Shown here: positions 9,633 through 18,782 of the stretch, in pieces
How the letters are laid out: every line of letters begins with the position of its first letter
How positions within the stretch are numbered: the first letter of the stretch is position 1
Position numbers and translations under genes: made by a program
Notes under the pieces: model-generated
Seen by the model: the letters and a program-made list of their open reading frames with translations, nothing else
Told to the model about the DNA's origin: nothing
Databases searched by the model: none
Assembly: GCF_009663145.1 (NCBI RefSeq)
Contig: NZ_VKHR01000006.1
Span: forward strand, 57,662 to 113,989
Origin: Shewanella sp. TC10
GTDB lineage: Bacteria > Pseudomonadota > Gammaproteobacteria > Enterobacterales > Shewanellaceae
DNA length: 56,328 nt
Direction: 5' to 3'

Positions 9633-10214
9633 ATGGAAATTGAACAGAAAAAATTCTCAACAGTACACACATTCACATTTAATGATGAAGTGGTTAACTT
9701 TGCATTTAAAGACAAGTCTGGTTCTGCTGACATCGATGTTGAATACGGTACTTTCCCTAAAAAGTCATCGGTCAGTATTGAGCAAAATGAATGGGTAAGA
9801 AATGTAGGTGTGCTGTGGATTATAATTGGATGTTTGGGAGTGGTACGTGCTTACTATAGTGATTTACCTTTACTGAGTAATAGCTTTTGGTTAGTGCTAG
9901 GCATTGTTTGCATGATTTGGTTTTTCGCATCAAAAGTGACATTTTCTGTATTTAAGTCAGAACAGGGTAATGTCTTTATTATTCAAGATAAAAAGCATGA
10001 CACCATTATCGAAGAAATATTTAAACGTAAAAAAGCTCAGCTATTAAGGTGGTATGGCGATATCAACTTGGATAATGAACTTGAAAATGAAATAAATAAA
10101 TTCAGGTGGTTAGCTGACCAACAAGTGATAACAACAACCGAAGCGGAAGAAAAAATTGCTCAATTAGAGTTTGCCCACCAAGATCCAGAATTGAAACAAC
10201 ATCAATTGAATTAA
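9633..10214 (+). CDS. Membrane protein with two TM segments and a SHOCT-like tail
   Basis: This 193-aa protein is of unknown function. A hydrophilic ~60-residue N-terminus is followed by two transmembrane helices (NVGVLWIIIGCLGVV and FWLVLGIVCMIWFFA), then a basic cytoplasmic stretch. The C-terminal helix pair FRWLADQQVITTTEAEEKI resembles the short SHOCT motif often found at protein termini. A strong AAGGAGATT ribosome site precedes the ATG. It forms a single-gene unit with its own terminator. I see no link to gntX or the downstream peptidase. Confidence 0.7.
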   Translation: MEIEQKKFSTVHTFTFNDEVVNFAFKDKSGSADIDVEYGTFPKKSSVSIEQNEWVRNVGVLWIIIGCLGVVRAYYSDLPLLSNSFWLVLGIVCMIWFFASKVTFSVFKSEQGNVFIIQDKKHDTIIEEIFKRKKAQLLRWYGDINLDNELENEINKFRWLADQQVITTTEAEEKIAQLEFAHQDPELKQHQLN

Positions 10215-10230
10215 GGGTTATTCGAATATA

Positions 10231-10257
10231 AAAAAGAGCGCAAATGCGCTCTTTTTT
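10231..10257. terminator. Intrinsic terminator
   Basis: A perfect stem AAAAAGAGCGCA / TGCGCTCTTTTT with a 2-nt loop and T-tract lies 16 bp after the small membrane protein gene. The A-run upstream could also serve the convergent M14 peptidase gene. Confidence 0.88.
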
Positions 10258-10372
10258 TAACTGTTCTTGGCGTGAGTTGCTCGAACCAAGTGCTTGAAAA
10301 GTCGTCGTAACATTGGCTAATAACAATGGTTAATAACAATGACTAGTAACAAATAAACCTAAACACTAAGGT

Positions 10373-13003
10373 TTATAATGCCGAAGGGATAAAATACAGC
10401 GCATTGGCGTAAACCTTTTCAGAGCCAAGCCAAATATTTCTGAATAACAAGTTGTCGGTAAGTGCGACAACTTTACCTTTACCTTTGGTTTCAACAATCA
10501 TTGCAGGTGAGTTAGCAAATGAGCGTTGGTATTCTTTCGCCATAAAACCACTGACTAATAAGTCGTTTTCATACTCCGCCGCCACGATAAACGGCGTTGA
10601 GGTGAGGTTAAAGCTAATCTCACGGTTTTTCATTACCGGCAGTGGATTAGGCAAACCAAAAGTCACTGGGTGGGTGCTATCTAATTTTAGCGATACGATC
10701 GCGCCGCCTATTGATTGGCGAGCCTTAAGTTTGGATTGGTCCCCAAACTTCATTCCTGTCGTGCTAAAGAGCTTGGCTAATTCACGTTTGCTCTTGGGTT
10801 CAGAGTTCAAAATATTACGTTTATTGAGCCAAACTAAGGCACGCTTTTGCGCCACGATTGTGCCGCCCTCTGATACATACTTGCCGAGTTTTCTTGAGGT
10901 GCCATCGCTTATCAAGTGATATGGACCATCTGCCATAAAGATATGGCTATAAGCAGATAAATCTAGCGATACTAAACGCTCGGTGTTAACCATGGTCGTT
11001 GGGATACCTAAGGTTTTATCAAGGAAATACCAAAGTTGCCCTGTCTCAGATGCATTCGTATCAGCCCCGGTAATGATAAGCGGGGTGACTGGTTTTACTT
11101 TAATAAAATCATCACTGCCCAAGTCCATTCCTGTTGCCGTATGTGAACTGGCTGACGCGACAACTGTTACTTGGTGTTTTTGCGCGGCAGTAGCCACGAT
11201 GTCAGCTAACTCTGTTGCAGTAAAATCTTGCTGCTTAAGCGGTATTTGTAAACTGCCTGCAATAAATGCGGTCGGCTGTTTATTTGACTGTGTTTTAGCT
11301 GACGATTTAGCTGACGTATGTGGATAAAGGCTAAAAGGTTTTAAGGCGTACTTTACTAATACACCTTGGTTTAACAGCTGTTGAAGCATAGGAGCAGCAG
11401 CGGCTTGCTGCCAATCAATCATTAACGCCACACTGTCTTGTGGGTAACTGGTTTGAGTAATGCTAAAAGTGGGCTTTTCAGACAAATATTTCTCGCTGGG
11501 TTTAGCTTTGTTCACCAAGCTAAGGCCTAATGCTGACTCAAAGTTCCAAGTGGATATGTCATAAAAAGTTTCATCTTTAAATTCGGTGCGCTTATCAAAT
11601 AAAGCTTGCAGTAAATCATGTTGTGGCTGGCTATCAGGAATAAACAAGCTGTCTTGTGGGGTGAAGTTAATATCATCATCTTCAAAAGCTTGGGTTAGGT
11701 ATTTAAAACTGATTTTGTGTTGCTCAAGAATACTGACCAACTCAGTAATGTGCGCTGAACCATTGTGGGCTTTAACTAATCTTCCTGACTGTTTACCGTC
11801 ACGGAATCGCTTAACATTACTTGAGAAAAAGTTAGTTTGGTATGCCATTAGCTTTTTACGCAGTGCGTGAGCCCCTTTAAGGCTAGATAATGAAGTGGCA
11901 AATTGATTATCAATACTGTCAGCTAAGGTCACGACCCCATTTGGAGAGTCTTGAGCTTGGCCACGTGAACTGGCTTGTTCAAACAAAATACCGATAGCAC
12001 CGTTAATATCTGGGTAGGTTGAACCTTTTCCGTAAAAAAAGTCATCAAACATCTGCCCGCTAAAATAGGGTTGTTTAACTTCATCTAGGGCTTTGCGATG
12101 AAAATCTGCTAACTCGTTAGATAACTCTTGATTGGCTGGCAAGGTTAAAGGATTGACGCGATCAGGTACTCCAGGCTGGAAGAAATATGACTGCTGATGC
12201 CACATTTCATGGAAATCTCCCACGTAATGCGGCTGCCATTTATGGAAAAAGGCCACTCGACCTTGTGATGCAGGATGGCGTAAGAACAACCAATCTCGAT
12301 TTAAGTCGGCGAGGTAGTGATTAAAGCGCCCACCTGGCCAATCTTGATTATGCTCACGATGGTTATTGTCAGTGACAATGACTTGGCCTTTATTATTGTT
12401 AGCCCAGTTTGAAAAGCGATCAAATCCATCAGGGTTTTGAGTGGGTGTAAGCAATATCACCGTATTGTCTAATAACTCTTTTACCCAAGGCGCATTGGCT
12501 GCTGCAAGATAGTGACTTAACGCGATTGCAGCATGTGCACCACTGGCCTCATCACCGTGAATGGAGTACGCAAGCCATACCACTAAAGGATTTTTATTGC
12601 TGCGGTTGGTTTGCATGGTGCCATATTTAATATTGCTTCTATATTCAATTATATCAGCAAGGTTTTGTTGGTTTTTTTCTGAGGTAATGACCGCAGTAAC
12701 TTGCTCACGACGTTCTTCGCTAAACCCTGCTGAATCCAGTGATACCCGCTCACTTTCACTGGCAAGTAACTGCAAATAGTGGTTAATTTGATCATGACGC
12801 AAATGCCATTCACCTAGCGGATAACCTAAGTACTGCGCAGGTTGGGTGAGGAGGGGATTAATATCTTCAGCTTGTAATCGCTGCTCAATATGGGTCTCAG
12901 TGGGAGAAGTTTCACTGGCTGATGCCATAAAAGGCAGGCAGGTAAAAAAAGTTACCAGTGTTCTAATTGACAAACGAGCGAGCAAGACATGTAAGCTAAT
13001 CAT
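10373..13003 (-). CDS. Secreted zinc carboxypeptidase, M14 family
   Basis: This 876-aa protein has an N-terminal signal peptide (LVTFFTCLPFMASASE). The M14 catalytic domain carries the zinc pair HGDE (HxxE, residues ~149-152), substrate-binding TPTQNPDGFDRF, and the later zinc histidine region VGDFHEMWHQQSYFF. The C-terminal half (~400 residues) has a glutamine-amidotransferase-like feel (FMADGPYHLISDG) and ends in a beta-rich segment. It probably trims C-terminal residues from peptides in the periplasm or outside the cell. No Shine-Dalgarno is evident before the ATG at 13003. It is a monocistronic gene on the minus strand, divergent from nfuA. Confidence 0.87.
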   Translation of the reverse strand: MISLHVLLARLSIRTLVTFFTCLPFMASASETSPTETHIEQRLQAEDINPLLTQPAQYLGYPLGEWHLRHDQINHYLQLLASESERVSLDSAGFSEERREQVTAVITSEKNQQNLADIIEYRSNIKYGTMQTNRSNKNPLVVWLAYSIHGDEASGAHAAIALSHYLAAANAPWVKELLDNTVILLTPTQNPDGFDRFSNWANNNKGQVIVTDNNHREHNQDWPGGRFNHYLADLNRDWLFLRHPASQGRVAFFHKWQPHYVGDFHEMWHQQSYFFQPGVPDRVNPLTLPANQELSNELADFHRKALDEVKQPYFSGQMFDDFFYGKGSTYPDINGAIGILFEQASSRGQAQDSPNGVVTLADSIDNQFATSLSSLKGAHALRKKLMAYQTNFFSSNVKRFRDGKQSGRLVKAHNGSAHITELVSILEQHKISFKYLTQAFEDDDINFTPQDSLFIPDSQPQHDLLQALFDKRTEFKDETFYDISTWNFESALGLSLVNKAKPSEKYLSEKPTFSITQTSYPQDSVALMIDWQQAAAAPMLQQLLNQGVLVKYALKPFSLYPHTSAKSSAKTQSNKQPTAFIAGSLQIPLKQQDFTATELADIVATAAQKHQVTVVASASSHTATGMDLGSDDFIKVKPVTPLIITGADTNASETGQLWYFLDKTLGIPTTMVNTERLVSLDLSAYSHIFMADGPYHLISDGTSRKLGKYVSEGGTIVAQKRALVWLNKRNILNSEPKSKRELAKLFSTTGMKFGDQSKLKARQSIGGAIVSLKLDSTHPVTFGLPNPLPVMKNREISFNLTSTPFIVAAEYENDLLVSGFMAKEYQRSFANSPAMIVETKGKGKVVALTDNLLFRNIWLGSEKVYANALYFIPSAL

Positions 13004-13169
13004 AGGAGAAACAAGATCATAAAAAGAAAACCGTGCAATAACAATAAAGTGATTAGCCTTAAATCTCCATTAAAAACCGACCGAAAGAGACTATTTTTTG
13101 TCACAGTTGCTACATGCAGGACTATAAAGCCGAGGCAACTAAGAGTATCATGTCGCTAAACCTACTAAA

Positions 13170-13233
13170 TTACTCAAGTACTACCTTATTTAAGTCAGTT
13201 CTTAATTAAGTTGGTTCTTACTCAAGTACTACC
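13170..13233. repeat. Direct repeat in the nfuA leader
   Basis: The 16-mer TTACTCAAGTACTACC occurs at 13170-13185 and again at 13218-13233, 48 bp apart and just upstream of the nfuA ribosome site. It contains the palindrome AGTACT. It may be a duplicated operator or only a small tandem duplication. Confidence 0.6.
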
Positions 13234-13249
13234 CAACGGAGCAGTTTTT

Positions 13250-13828
13250 ATGATCAACATTACTGATACGGCTCAGGCTCATTTTGTAAAATTACTGGCC
13301 GATCAACCTGAAGGCACTCATATCCGTGTGTTTGTCATCAGTCCTGGTACCGCTCAAGCAGAGTGCGGTGTATCTTACTGTCCACCAGATGCTGTTGAAG
13401 CTGATGATACTGAATTACCATTTACTGGTTTCAGTGCCATGGTTGATGAAAAAAGTGCACCATTTTTAGAAGAAGCGAGCATTGATTTTGTGACTGACCA
13501 ACTTGGCTCACAATTAACGCTTAAAGCACCTAACGCGAAAATGCGTAAAGTGGCTTCTGATGCACCGTTAAAAGAGCGTATTGAGTATGTGATTCAATCT
13601 GAAATTAACCCACAGCTAGCAAGCCATGGTGGTAACATCATGTTAGTTGAAATCACTGAAGAAGGTACTGCAGTACTTCAGTTCGGTGGTGGTTGTAATG
13701 GTTGTTCTCAAGTTGATATCACTTTGAAAGATGGTATCGAGAAGCAATTATTAGAGATGTTCCCAGGTGAGCTTTCTGGCGTTAAAGACGTGACAGATCA
13801 CCAACATGGTTCTCACTCATACCAATAA
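13250..13828 (+). CDS. nfuA: NfuA, Fe-S cluster carrier protein
   Basis: This 192-aa protein is very close in length and text to E. coli NfuA. The N-terminal degenerate A-type domain ([20 protein letters not shown], then [15 protein letters not shown]) is followed by the Nfu domain with the cluster-binding pair Cys149 and Cys152 in [12 protein letters not shown]. It carries 4Fe-4S clusters and delivers them to apo-proteins, including lipoyl and biotin-pathway radical SAM enzymes in the family. The open frame extends to a TTG at 13211, but ACGGAG at spacing ~9 and family alignment place the start at 13250. A terminator follows. Confidence 0.96.
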   Translation: MINITDTAQAHFVKLLADQPEGTHIRVFVISPGTAQAECGVSYCPPDAVEADDTELPFTGFSAMVDEKSAPFLEEASIDFVTDQLGSQLTLKAPNAKMRKVASDAPLKERIEYVIQSEINPQLASHGGNIMLVEITEEGTAVLQFGGGCNGCSQVDITLKDGIEKQLLEMFPGELSGVKDVTDHQHGSHSYQ

Positions 13829-13867
13829 TCACTTCGGTGAAGTTTTATCGATGAGATAGACAATAAT

Positions 13868-13896
13868 AACGCGGCTTAATCTGCCGCGTTTTTTTA
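13868..13896 (+). terminator. Intrinsic terminator of nfuA
   Basis: Stem AACGCGGC / GCCGCGTT with a 7-nt loop and seven Ts, 40 bp after the nfuA stop codon. Confidence 0.88.
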
Positions 13897-14117
13897 TGTG
13901 TCTAAAAACTCATATGTCCGAGTTATCCGCAGCATGAACACGTTTGATAAACCCCAATAAAATAGTCTAAATGGGTTGCCTAATATAAAAAGCGTCTGAT
14001 TTTATGAGCAAAAAATCTTTTAGGTTTGATAAATTTTTCATTCTTTAGGTTGAGAGAAAGCGCCTTAATGTTATGCATGTGTTATAACTATAACAAGGTG
14101 ACGATAAGGAGCACTGC

Positions 14118-14723
14118 GTGGCAAAACCTTCCCATACTCATAAATCTTACGCTTATCATGTTGCAGCAGGTTCAAAAGGTTTTACCTTAATTGAGCTGGT
14201 TGTAGTAATTATTGTGTTAGCTGTGCTTGCCGTTATTGCAGTCAGTAAATTTTTCGATCTTAAGCGCGATGCTGAAATCAGTCGTGTTAAGGCTGTTGCC
14301 GCTTCGTTTGAGCAGTCAGTTACCTTTGCGCATACTCGCTGGCAAATTATTGGTGGCAGTGAGCCAATGAATGATTTGCCTGATTTTGCTGATGACGATT
14401 TAGATATGAATGCCTTTGGCTATCCGTTAGGCACTGGAAAAGGTAATCCAATGGGGAACCCAGTTAATATTGGCCAAGGTCAGGCTGGGTGTGTGGATTT
14501 GTGGAATGCATTGATAGAAGATCCACCTACCGTTGCCATTAGAAATACATCAGATGATGTTGATTTTGAATCCTATCGCCATACTGCAGATGGTGGCACC
14601 GGTGCGACGCAATGTACTTACGTATTAAGAACACTGGGAGATACCAGAGGCCGAAATCGTGCAGAAATCAAGATTGTTTATGATTCGGTAGCAGGGACTG
14701 TTACCCCTTTCATTGAAGATTAA
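14118..14723 (+). CDS. Type IV pilin-like / pseudopilin protein
   Basis: This 201-aa protein has a class III signal: a 21-residue leader ending SKG, then the methylated-Phe start FTLIELVVVIIVLAVLAV with Glu at mature position 5. Such proteins are cleaved and N-methylated by PilD and assembled into type IV pili, MSHA pili or type II secretion pseudopili. The C-terminal part has a Cys pair (QAGCVDLW and TQCTYVL) that may form the D-region disulfide. The GTG start has AAGGAG upstream. It stands alone with its own terminator, away from any pil, msh or gsp cluster in view, so the filament it joins is unknown. Confidence 0.88.
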   Translation: MAKPSHTHKSYAYHVAAGSKGFTLIELVVVIIVLAVLAVIAVSKFFDLKRDAEISRVKAVAASFEQSVTFAHTRWQIIGGSEPMNDLPDFADDDLDMNAFGYPLGTGKGNPMGNPVNIGQGQAGCVDLWNALIEDPPTVAIRNTSDDVDFESYRHTADGGTGATQCTYVLRTLGDTRGRNRAEIKIVYDSVAGTVTPFIED

Positions 14724-14772
14724 TCCGTACCTCACAGGGTGAGTTAAGTGTAATTTAAATGTTTGATAAAAC

Positions 14773-14805
14773 AAAACGGCTTACTGTTTTCAGTAAGCCG
14801 TTTTT
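14773..14805. terminator. Bidirectional intrinsic terminator
   Basis: A 14-bp perfect stem AAAACGGCTTACTG / CAGTAAGCCGTTTT with a TTTT loop, between the convergent pseudopilin and PepSY genes. Confidence 0.9.
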
Positions 14806-14834
14806 GTTTGAAGTAAACTTAGCTTGCGTTTAGA

Positions 14835-15911
14835 TTACTTACGCTTCTTTTTGAAAATGCGGCGGTAAAAAGTCACTGCGCTGAATAATAAAATCACAGT
14901 ACCGATAAAGGCGATAGCAGTAATAAATGCCACATATTTAAAAGGCATATTCATCGCATCATGTAACGGTCTAACAAAGGTCGCGACTTTGCCTGATAAC
15001 GGGCGATCACTGTGTAAAAGTGCAGATTGAATCTTACCTTGTTCATAGTTCATGGTGATGCTATCAGCTTGACGCAACCAAACATCACTGTGGGTATCAA
15101 AACGGATGCTGTAGTTAAGTTCTTGTGGCCCTTTAGGTTTTTCTGCGCCAGGTTCAGGTTTTTTCTGTCTAGGCTTACTTACTGCTACGAGTGAAGATTC
15201 AGGCCACATATCTTGGGCTGTTTGAAGCTGGCTCTGCCAATCACTTTTTTGGCTGACAGGGTATTGTACTTCTGCAACGGGTTGCTGCTTTAACGCACCC
15301 ATCCACAAACCTTTATAAGTGATTAAAAAGCCAGTTATACATAGTAGAAATAGCGGAACTGAGATAAATAGCCCTAATTGAATATGGCTTTTAACTAGGC
15401 TACTTGATTTAGTGTTAGTTGGTATTGAGTGCTTTAATCTAAAAGTTTTGCGTACTCGCCACCATAGGTAAATACCCACTAATACGACTATACCGCCGAC
15501 CATTGATGCCCATGCATTTAAGTACTTACCAAAATCACCTAATAAGAAATTTCTGTGTAGCCAGAACATGGTAGTCCATAGCGGAATTTCTCTGATGTTA
15601 TAGGTGGATAGCTCATTCAAGTCTTGATCAAAAGCAATCGACTTACCACGAGTAGCAACTTCAATATAAGGTGAGTATTCGGTTGGAAAGCGAACCGTTC
15701 CCATGTCTGGGTAGCGCTCAAATAAGGTCTCGGTAACATGAGCTTTTTGTTCAACGGATAACGGCGCATATTGCTGCCCTTTGTCATCCATTCTTTTCAG
15801 CATGTCCATACCGCCAAGATAAACACCTGTGACTAATACAATCAGCATTGAAATGCTGATGACAAAACCAACCCAGTTATGAAACCATTTTAAAGCAGGG
15901 ACTACATTCAT
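14835..15911 (-). CDS. PepSY-associated TM domain protein, iron-uptake linked
   Basis: This 358-aa inner-membrane protein of the PepSY/PiuB type has about four transmembrane helices: near the N-terminus (WVGFVISISMLIVLVTGVYL), around residue 137 (MVGGIVVLVGIYLWWRVRK), around residue 180 (LGLFISVPLFLLCITGFLI), and at the C-terminus before the basic tail FKKKRK. The first helix is preceded by the family motif KWFHNWVG. Members are commonly found beside siderophore receptors and some act as ferric-siderophore reductases. Here it diverges from a TonB receptor, and each gene has a near-identical Fur-box-like site, so iron-repressed expression is likely. The periplasmic loop is rich in Lys/Pro. Confidence 0.85.
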   Translation of the reverse strand: MNVVPALKWFHNWVGFVISISMLIVLVTGVYLGGMDMLKRMDDKGQQYAPLSVEQKAHVTETLFERYPDMGTVRFPTEYSPYIEVATRGKSIAFDQDLNELSTYNIREIPLWTTMFWLHRNFLLGDFGKYLNAWASMVGGIVVLVGIYLWWRVRKTFRLKHSIPTNTKSSSLVKSHIQLGLFISVPLFLLCITGFLITYKGLWMGALKQQPVAEVQYPVSQKSDWQSQLQTAQDMWPESSLVAVSKPRQKKPEPGAEKPKGPQELNYSIRFDTHSDVWLRQADSITMNYEQGKIQSALLHSDRPLSGKVATFVRPLHDAMNMPFKYVAFITAIAFIGTVILLFSAVTFYRRIFKKKRK

Positions 15912-16006
15912 GTTGATGTTCTCAGAGTGTTCTAGGCAGTTGCCAATTGATGGAAGTACTGTTTGTTGTAAAGCAACAAACTAAGCACTCCGTAAAAAAT
16001 TTCGTG

Positions 16007-16025
16007 AATGATAATTAATCTCATT
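16007..16025. promoter_or_regulatory. Fur-box-like site upstream of the PepSY gene
   Basis: AATGATAATTAATCTCATT, about 95 bp upstream of the PepSY start, resembles the Fur consensus GATAATGATAATCATTATC. It differs at only two bases from the site in front of the divergent TonB receptor. Confidence 0.7.
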
Positions 16026-16427
16026 TCTTTGTTCAATTAAAGAAGTGTAAAGGAAGCATATAGTGTTAAATAGGTCACAAATTTACATTAAAAATTATGC
16101 TTCAAATGCTTAACAAGTGAATAACTATTCATCGTGAATTTGATTTTCTAGGATTGAGCTTTAGGTCATATAAGCAAAGTATCAGTAAGATTTATTTTGA
16201 AACCATTGTTATTTTATTGTTAATAAAGTGTTTTACTATTTTTATTGTTGTTTGGTTGGGTGTGTTTAAGTGTTCTTTTTGGTGAATATTTTGGGGTGGG
16301 TTAACATTAATTTCTGTTAATATGCAATAAATATTCAACATTAGTAATGAGTTTTACTCGCATTAGTGCGGTTCTTCACACTTCTTTACACTTAGTAAAA
16401 AAATCACTTCACAAAGTGGTGAACGCA
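16026..16427. other. Divergent intergenic region between two Fur-like sites
   Basis: About 400 bp of AT-rich DNA between the two Fur-box-like sites. A T/G-rich stretch (16195-16300) is notable. I see no gene. Confidence 0.4.
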
Positions 16428-16446
16428 AATGATAATCCATCTCATT
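16428..16446. promoter_or_regulatory. Fur-box-like site upstream of the TonB receptor
   Basis: AATGATAATCCATCTCATT lies 32 bp before the receptor start codon. It is nearly the same 19-mer as the site at 16007-16025, which argues for shared iron-dependent repression. Confidence 0.75.
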
Positions 16447-16478
16447 AACGGTTACTGCCAAATTAAGGGCTACTTTGT

Positions 16479-18617
16479 ATGAGAATTTCACCAATTGCGT
16501 TTGCTGTTGTAGCAGGTTTAGCATCAGCGTCATTAGCTGCTGAAGAAGCGAACAATGAAACTGAAACGAGTCAGAATTTTGTTGCAAATATTGAGCGCAT
16601 TGAAGTGACTGGTATGAACTTCAATAACTACAAAGTTGGTTCATCATCTGGCGCAATGCGCGGTGATATTGATTTGATGGATACCCCGCAATCAGTGAAT
16701 GTTATTCCTGATTTCGTCACAGATGAGCAGTTAGCAAGAAACCTGTCTGAAGTATTGGTTAACGATTCAAGTGTTACCGGTGGTAGCGAAAAGTGGAACC
16801 GCCAAGTGTTCAACATCCGTGGCTTTGAACTTGATTCAGGCAGTGGCTTTTTAATCAATGGCCAGCAGCAGTGGTCACACTACGTACAACCGATTGAAAC
16901 ACTACAACAAGTTGAAGTGCTTAAAGGTCCATCAAGCATGCTGTACGGTCAGTCAGGTCCTGGCGGCTTAATCAACATGGTGACTAAAAAGCCAACCTAT
17001 GAAAACTTATTTGACGTTGCATTTGATACTGACGCGAATGGTTCAACTCGTTTTCAGTTAGATGCGGGTGGCGCATTAAATGATGCTGAATCAATTCGTT
17101 ACCGCACAGTGTTAGTGAAACAAGACACTAAGTACTGGCGTGAATACCAAGATGGTAATGGTGAACAAGAGCAAGAGCGCGACCGCTTTTTAGGTTATTT
17201 GAACCTTGAGTTTGATCTACATGAAGATGTGATGTTATCGGTTAAGTACGATTACACTGACGACAAAACAGGCATCGACAGAGGCGGTTGGTTAGATGAT
17301 AACGGCGACTTAGTTGGTGATCGTGAAGATATCTGGGATATGTCATGGGCATTTACCGACAACAACGTTGAAAACCTAGGTGCTGATTTAACTTGGTATA
17401 TTTCTGACGATTGGAAAATGACCACAGGTTATAACCACCAGAGCTTTACTCGTCAGCGTTTAGATTCATCACCTTCAATGGTTGCAGGAATGGATCCAAC
17501 CACTGATGGTTACCAAATCAAAGCCTTTGACCGCTATGATGATTGGCAGCATAAAACAGCCTACATGGACTTTACCGGTATCGTGAATGCCTTTGGTATG
17601 GAGCATCAAGTGTTAGTCGGTGCCAACATTCTTGATTACTACTATGGTCAGTTAAGAGATAGCGGCGATGCTCAAATGGTTATGCCAGGTCAAGATGTGC
17701 CTAGACCCGATCTAGATTACAACAATGACACCACCAAGTCAGAGTCGAGCTACAAGCATTATGGTTTTTATGTTCAAGACTTAATGACCATCAATGACGA
17801 ATGGCAAGTACTTGCTGGTGTTCGTTATGATGAGCAAAAGAAAGACGGTGAAGGTGAGAATAGCTACGCAGTTTCACCAAAGTTTGGTGTGATTTACTCG
17901 CCAAGTGAAAATGGTAGCATCTACGCTAACTACTCGAAAAGCTTTAACCCACAGTCAATCGTAAATAGCGACAATGATGTCAACGATGGCATGAATTTAG
18001 ACCCTGAGTACGGTGAACAGTACGAAATCGGAACTAAATGGGAACTGTTTGATGGTGGCTTATTACTAACCGGTGCGGTATTCGATACGACTGTGACCAA
18101 CGTAACGGTACGTGAGCAACTTGACACACCTATTGGTGACGATGAGTACATTACGACTCAAAGTGGTAAACAGCATCACCGCGGTTTTGAAATGGGCGCG
18201 CAAGGTCAGGTTAGTGACAGTATATTTGTGACCAGTTCGATGATGTACTTGGATGCAGAATACGTGACAAGTGCTGAAGATACTGAGCAACTTGATGGTA
18301 AAACACCTGTTGATGCACCTGAATGGTCAGCTAATATCTGGACCCGTTACGAAGTTACTGACGACTTAGCATTGAATATTGGTGCTATCTACGTTGGTGA
18401 GCGTTTTGCTAATACCCAAAATACTATTGTAAAAGATGACTATGTTCGTTTTGACTTTGGTGCAGCATATTCTTTTGCTGTGCAAAATACGGATATGAGC
18501 GTGCGTTTTAATGTTAAAAACTTATTTGATACTGAATACTTAGGTGGTGGTACTAATACTGACGTTACTGTTGGTGAAGGCAGAAACTTCAGCTTAGCAT
18601 TCGAAGCAAAGTTCTAA
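16479..18617 (+). CDS. TonB-dependent siderophore receptor
   Basis: This 712-aa outer-membrane protein has a signal peptide (MRISPIAFAVVAGLASAS). Its plug domain includes IERIEVTG and MDTPQSVNVIP, with the conserved loop GPSSMLYGQSGPGGLIN. A 22-strand-type barrel follows and ends NFSLAFEAKF, with the usual terminal Phe. It belongs to the FhuA/FpvA-like ferric siderophore group, importing Fe(III) complexes with energy from TonB-ExbBD. Length is typical. The substrate cannot be named. A Fur-like site precedes it, and the divergent PepSY protein probably works in the same uptake route. The last codons and stop lie inside a short tandem repeat. Confidence 0.93.
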   Translation: MRISPIAFAVVAGLASASLAAEEANNETETSQNFVANIERIEVTGMNFNNYKVGSSSGAMRGDIDLMDTPQSVNVIPDFVTDEQLARNLSEVLVNDSSVTGGSEKWNRQVFNIRGFELDSGSGFLINGQQQWSHYVQPIETLQQVEVLKGPSSMLYGQSGPGGLINMVTKKPTYENLFDVAFDTDANGSTRFQLDAGGALNDAESIRYRTVLVKQDTKYWREYQDGNGEQEQERDRFLGYLNLEFDLHEDVMLSVKYDYTDDKTGIDRGGWLDDNGDLVGDREDIWDMSWAFTDNNVENLGADLTWYISDDWKMTTGYNHQSFTRQRLDSSPSMVAGMDPTTDGYQIKAFDRYDDWQHKTAYMDFTGIVNAFGMEHQVLVGANILDYYYGQLRDSGDAQMVMPGQDVPRPDLDYNNDTTKSESSYKHYGFYVQDLMTINDEWQVLAGVRYDEQKKDGEGENSYAVSPKFGVIYSPSENGSIYANYSKSFNPQSIVNSDNDVNDGMNLDPEYGEQYEIGTKWELFDGGLLLTGAVFDTTVTNVTVREQLDTPIGDDEYITTQSGKQHHRGFEMGAQGQVSDSIFVTSSMMYLDAEYVTSAEDTEQLDGKTPVDAPEWSANIWTRYEVTDDLALNIGAIYVGERFANTQNTIVKDDYVRFDFGAAYSFAVQNTDMSVRFNVKNLFDTEYLGGGTNTDVTVGEGRNFSLAFEAKF

Positions 18618-18686
18618 GTTAAAGCTCTAAGTTAAAGTTTTAAAATAAAGTTCTAAACTAAAGTTCTAAAATAACGTTTTGAACTA
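18609..18686. repeat. Six degenerate 13-bp tandem repeats over the receptor stop codon
   Basis: The unit AAGTTCTAAxxTA occurs six times with exact 13-bp spacing (18609, 18622, 18635, 18648, 18661, 18674). The first copy includes the last codons and the TAA stop of the TonB receptor gene, and the rest lie in its 3' untranslated region. Confidence 0.85.
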
Positions 18687-18721
18687 ATATCTAAAAATTT
18701 AAACGATACCGTGTTTTAGTG

Positions 18722-18761
18722 AAAGGCCTTAACGTCAGCAATGATGTTAGGGCCTTTTTTA
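18722..18761. terminator. Intrinsic terminator
   Basis: AAGGCCTTAACGTCA and TGATGTTAGGGCCTT form a stem with mismatches, followed by a T-run. It lies between the convergent TonB receptor and S9 peptidase genes. Confidence 0.8.
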
Positions 18762-18782
18762 TTAACTTATCAAACGTTACGA

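Noticed and set aside
13211..13249. Upstream extension of nfuA from TTG 13211
   Set aside because: Family alignment and ribosome site place the start at 13250.
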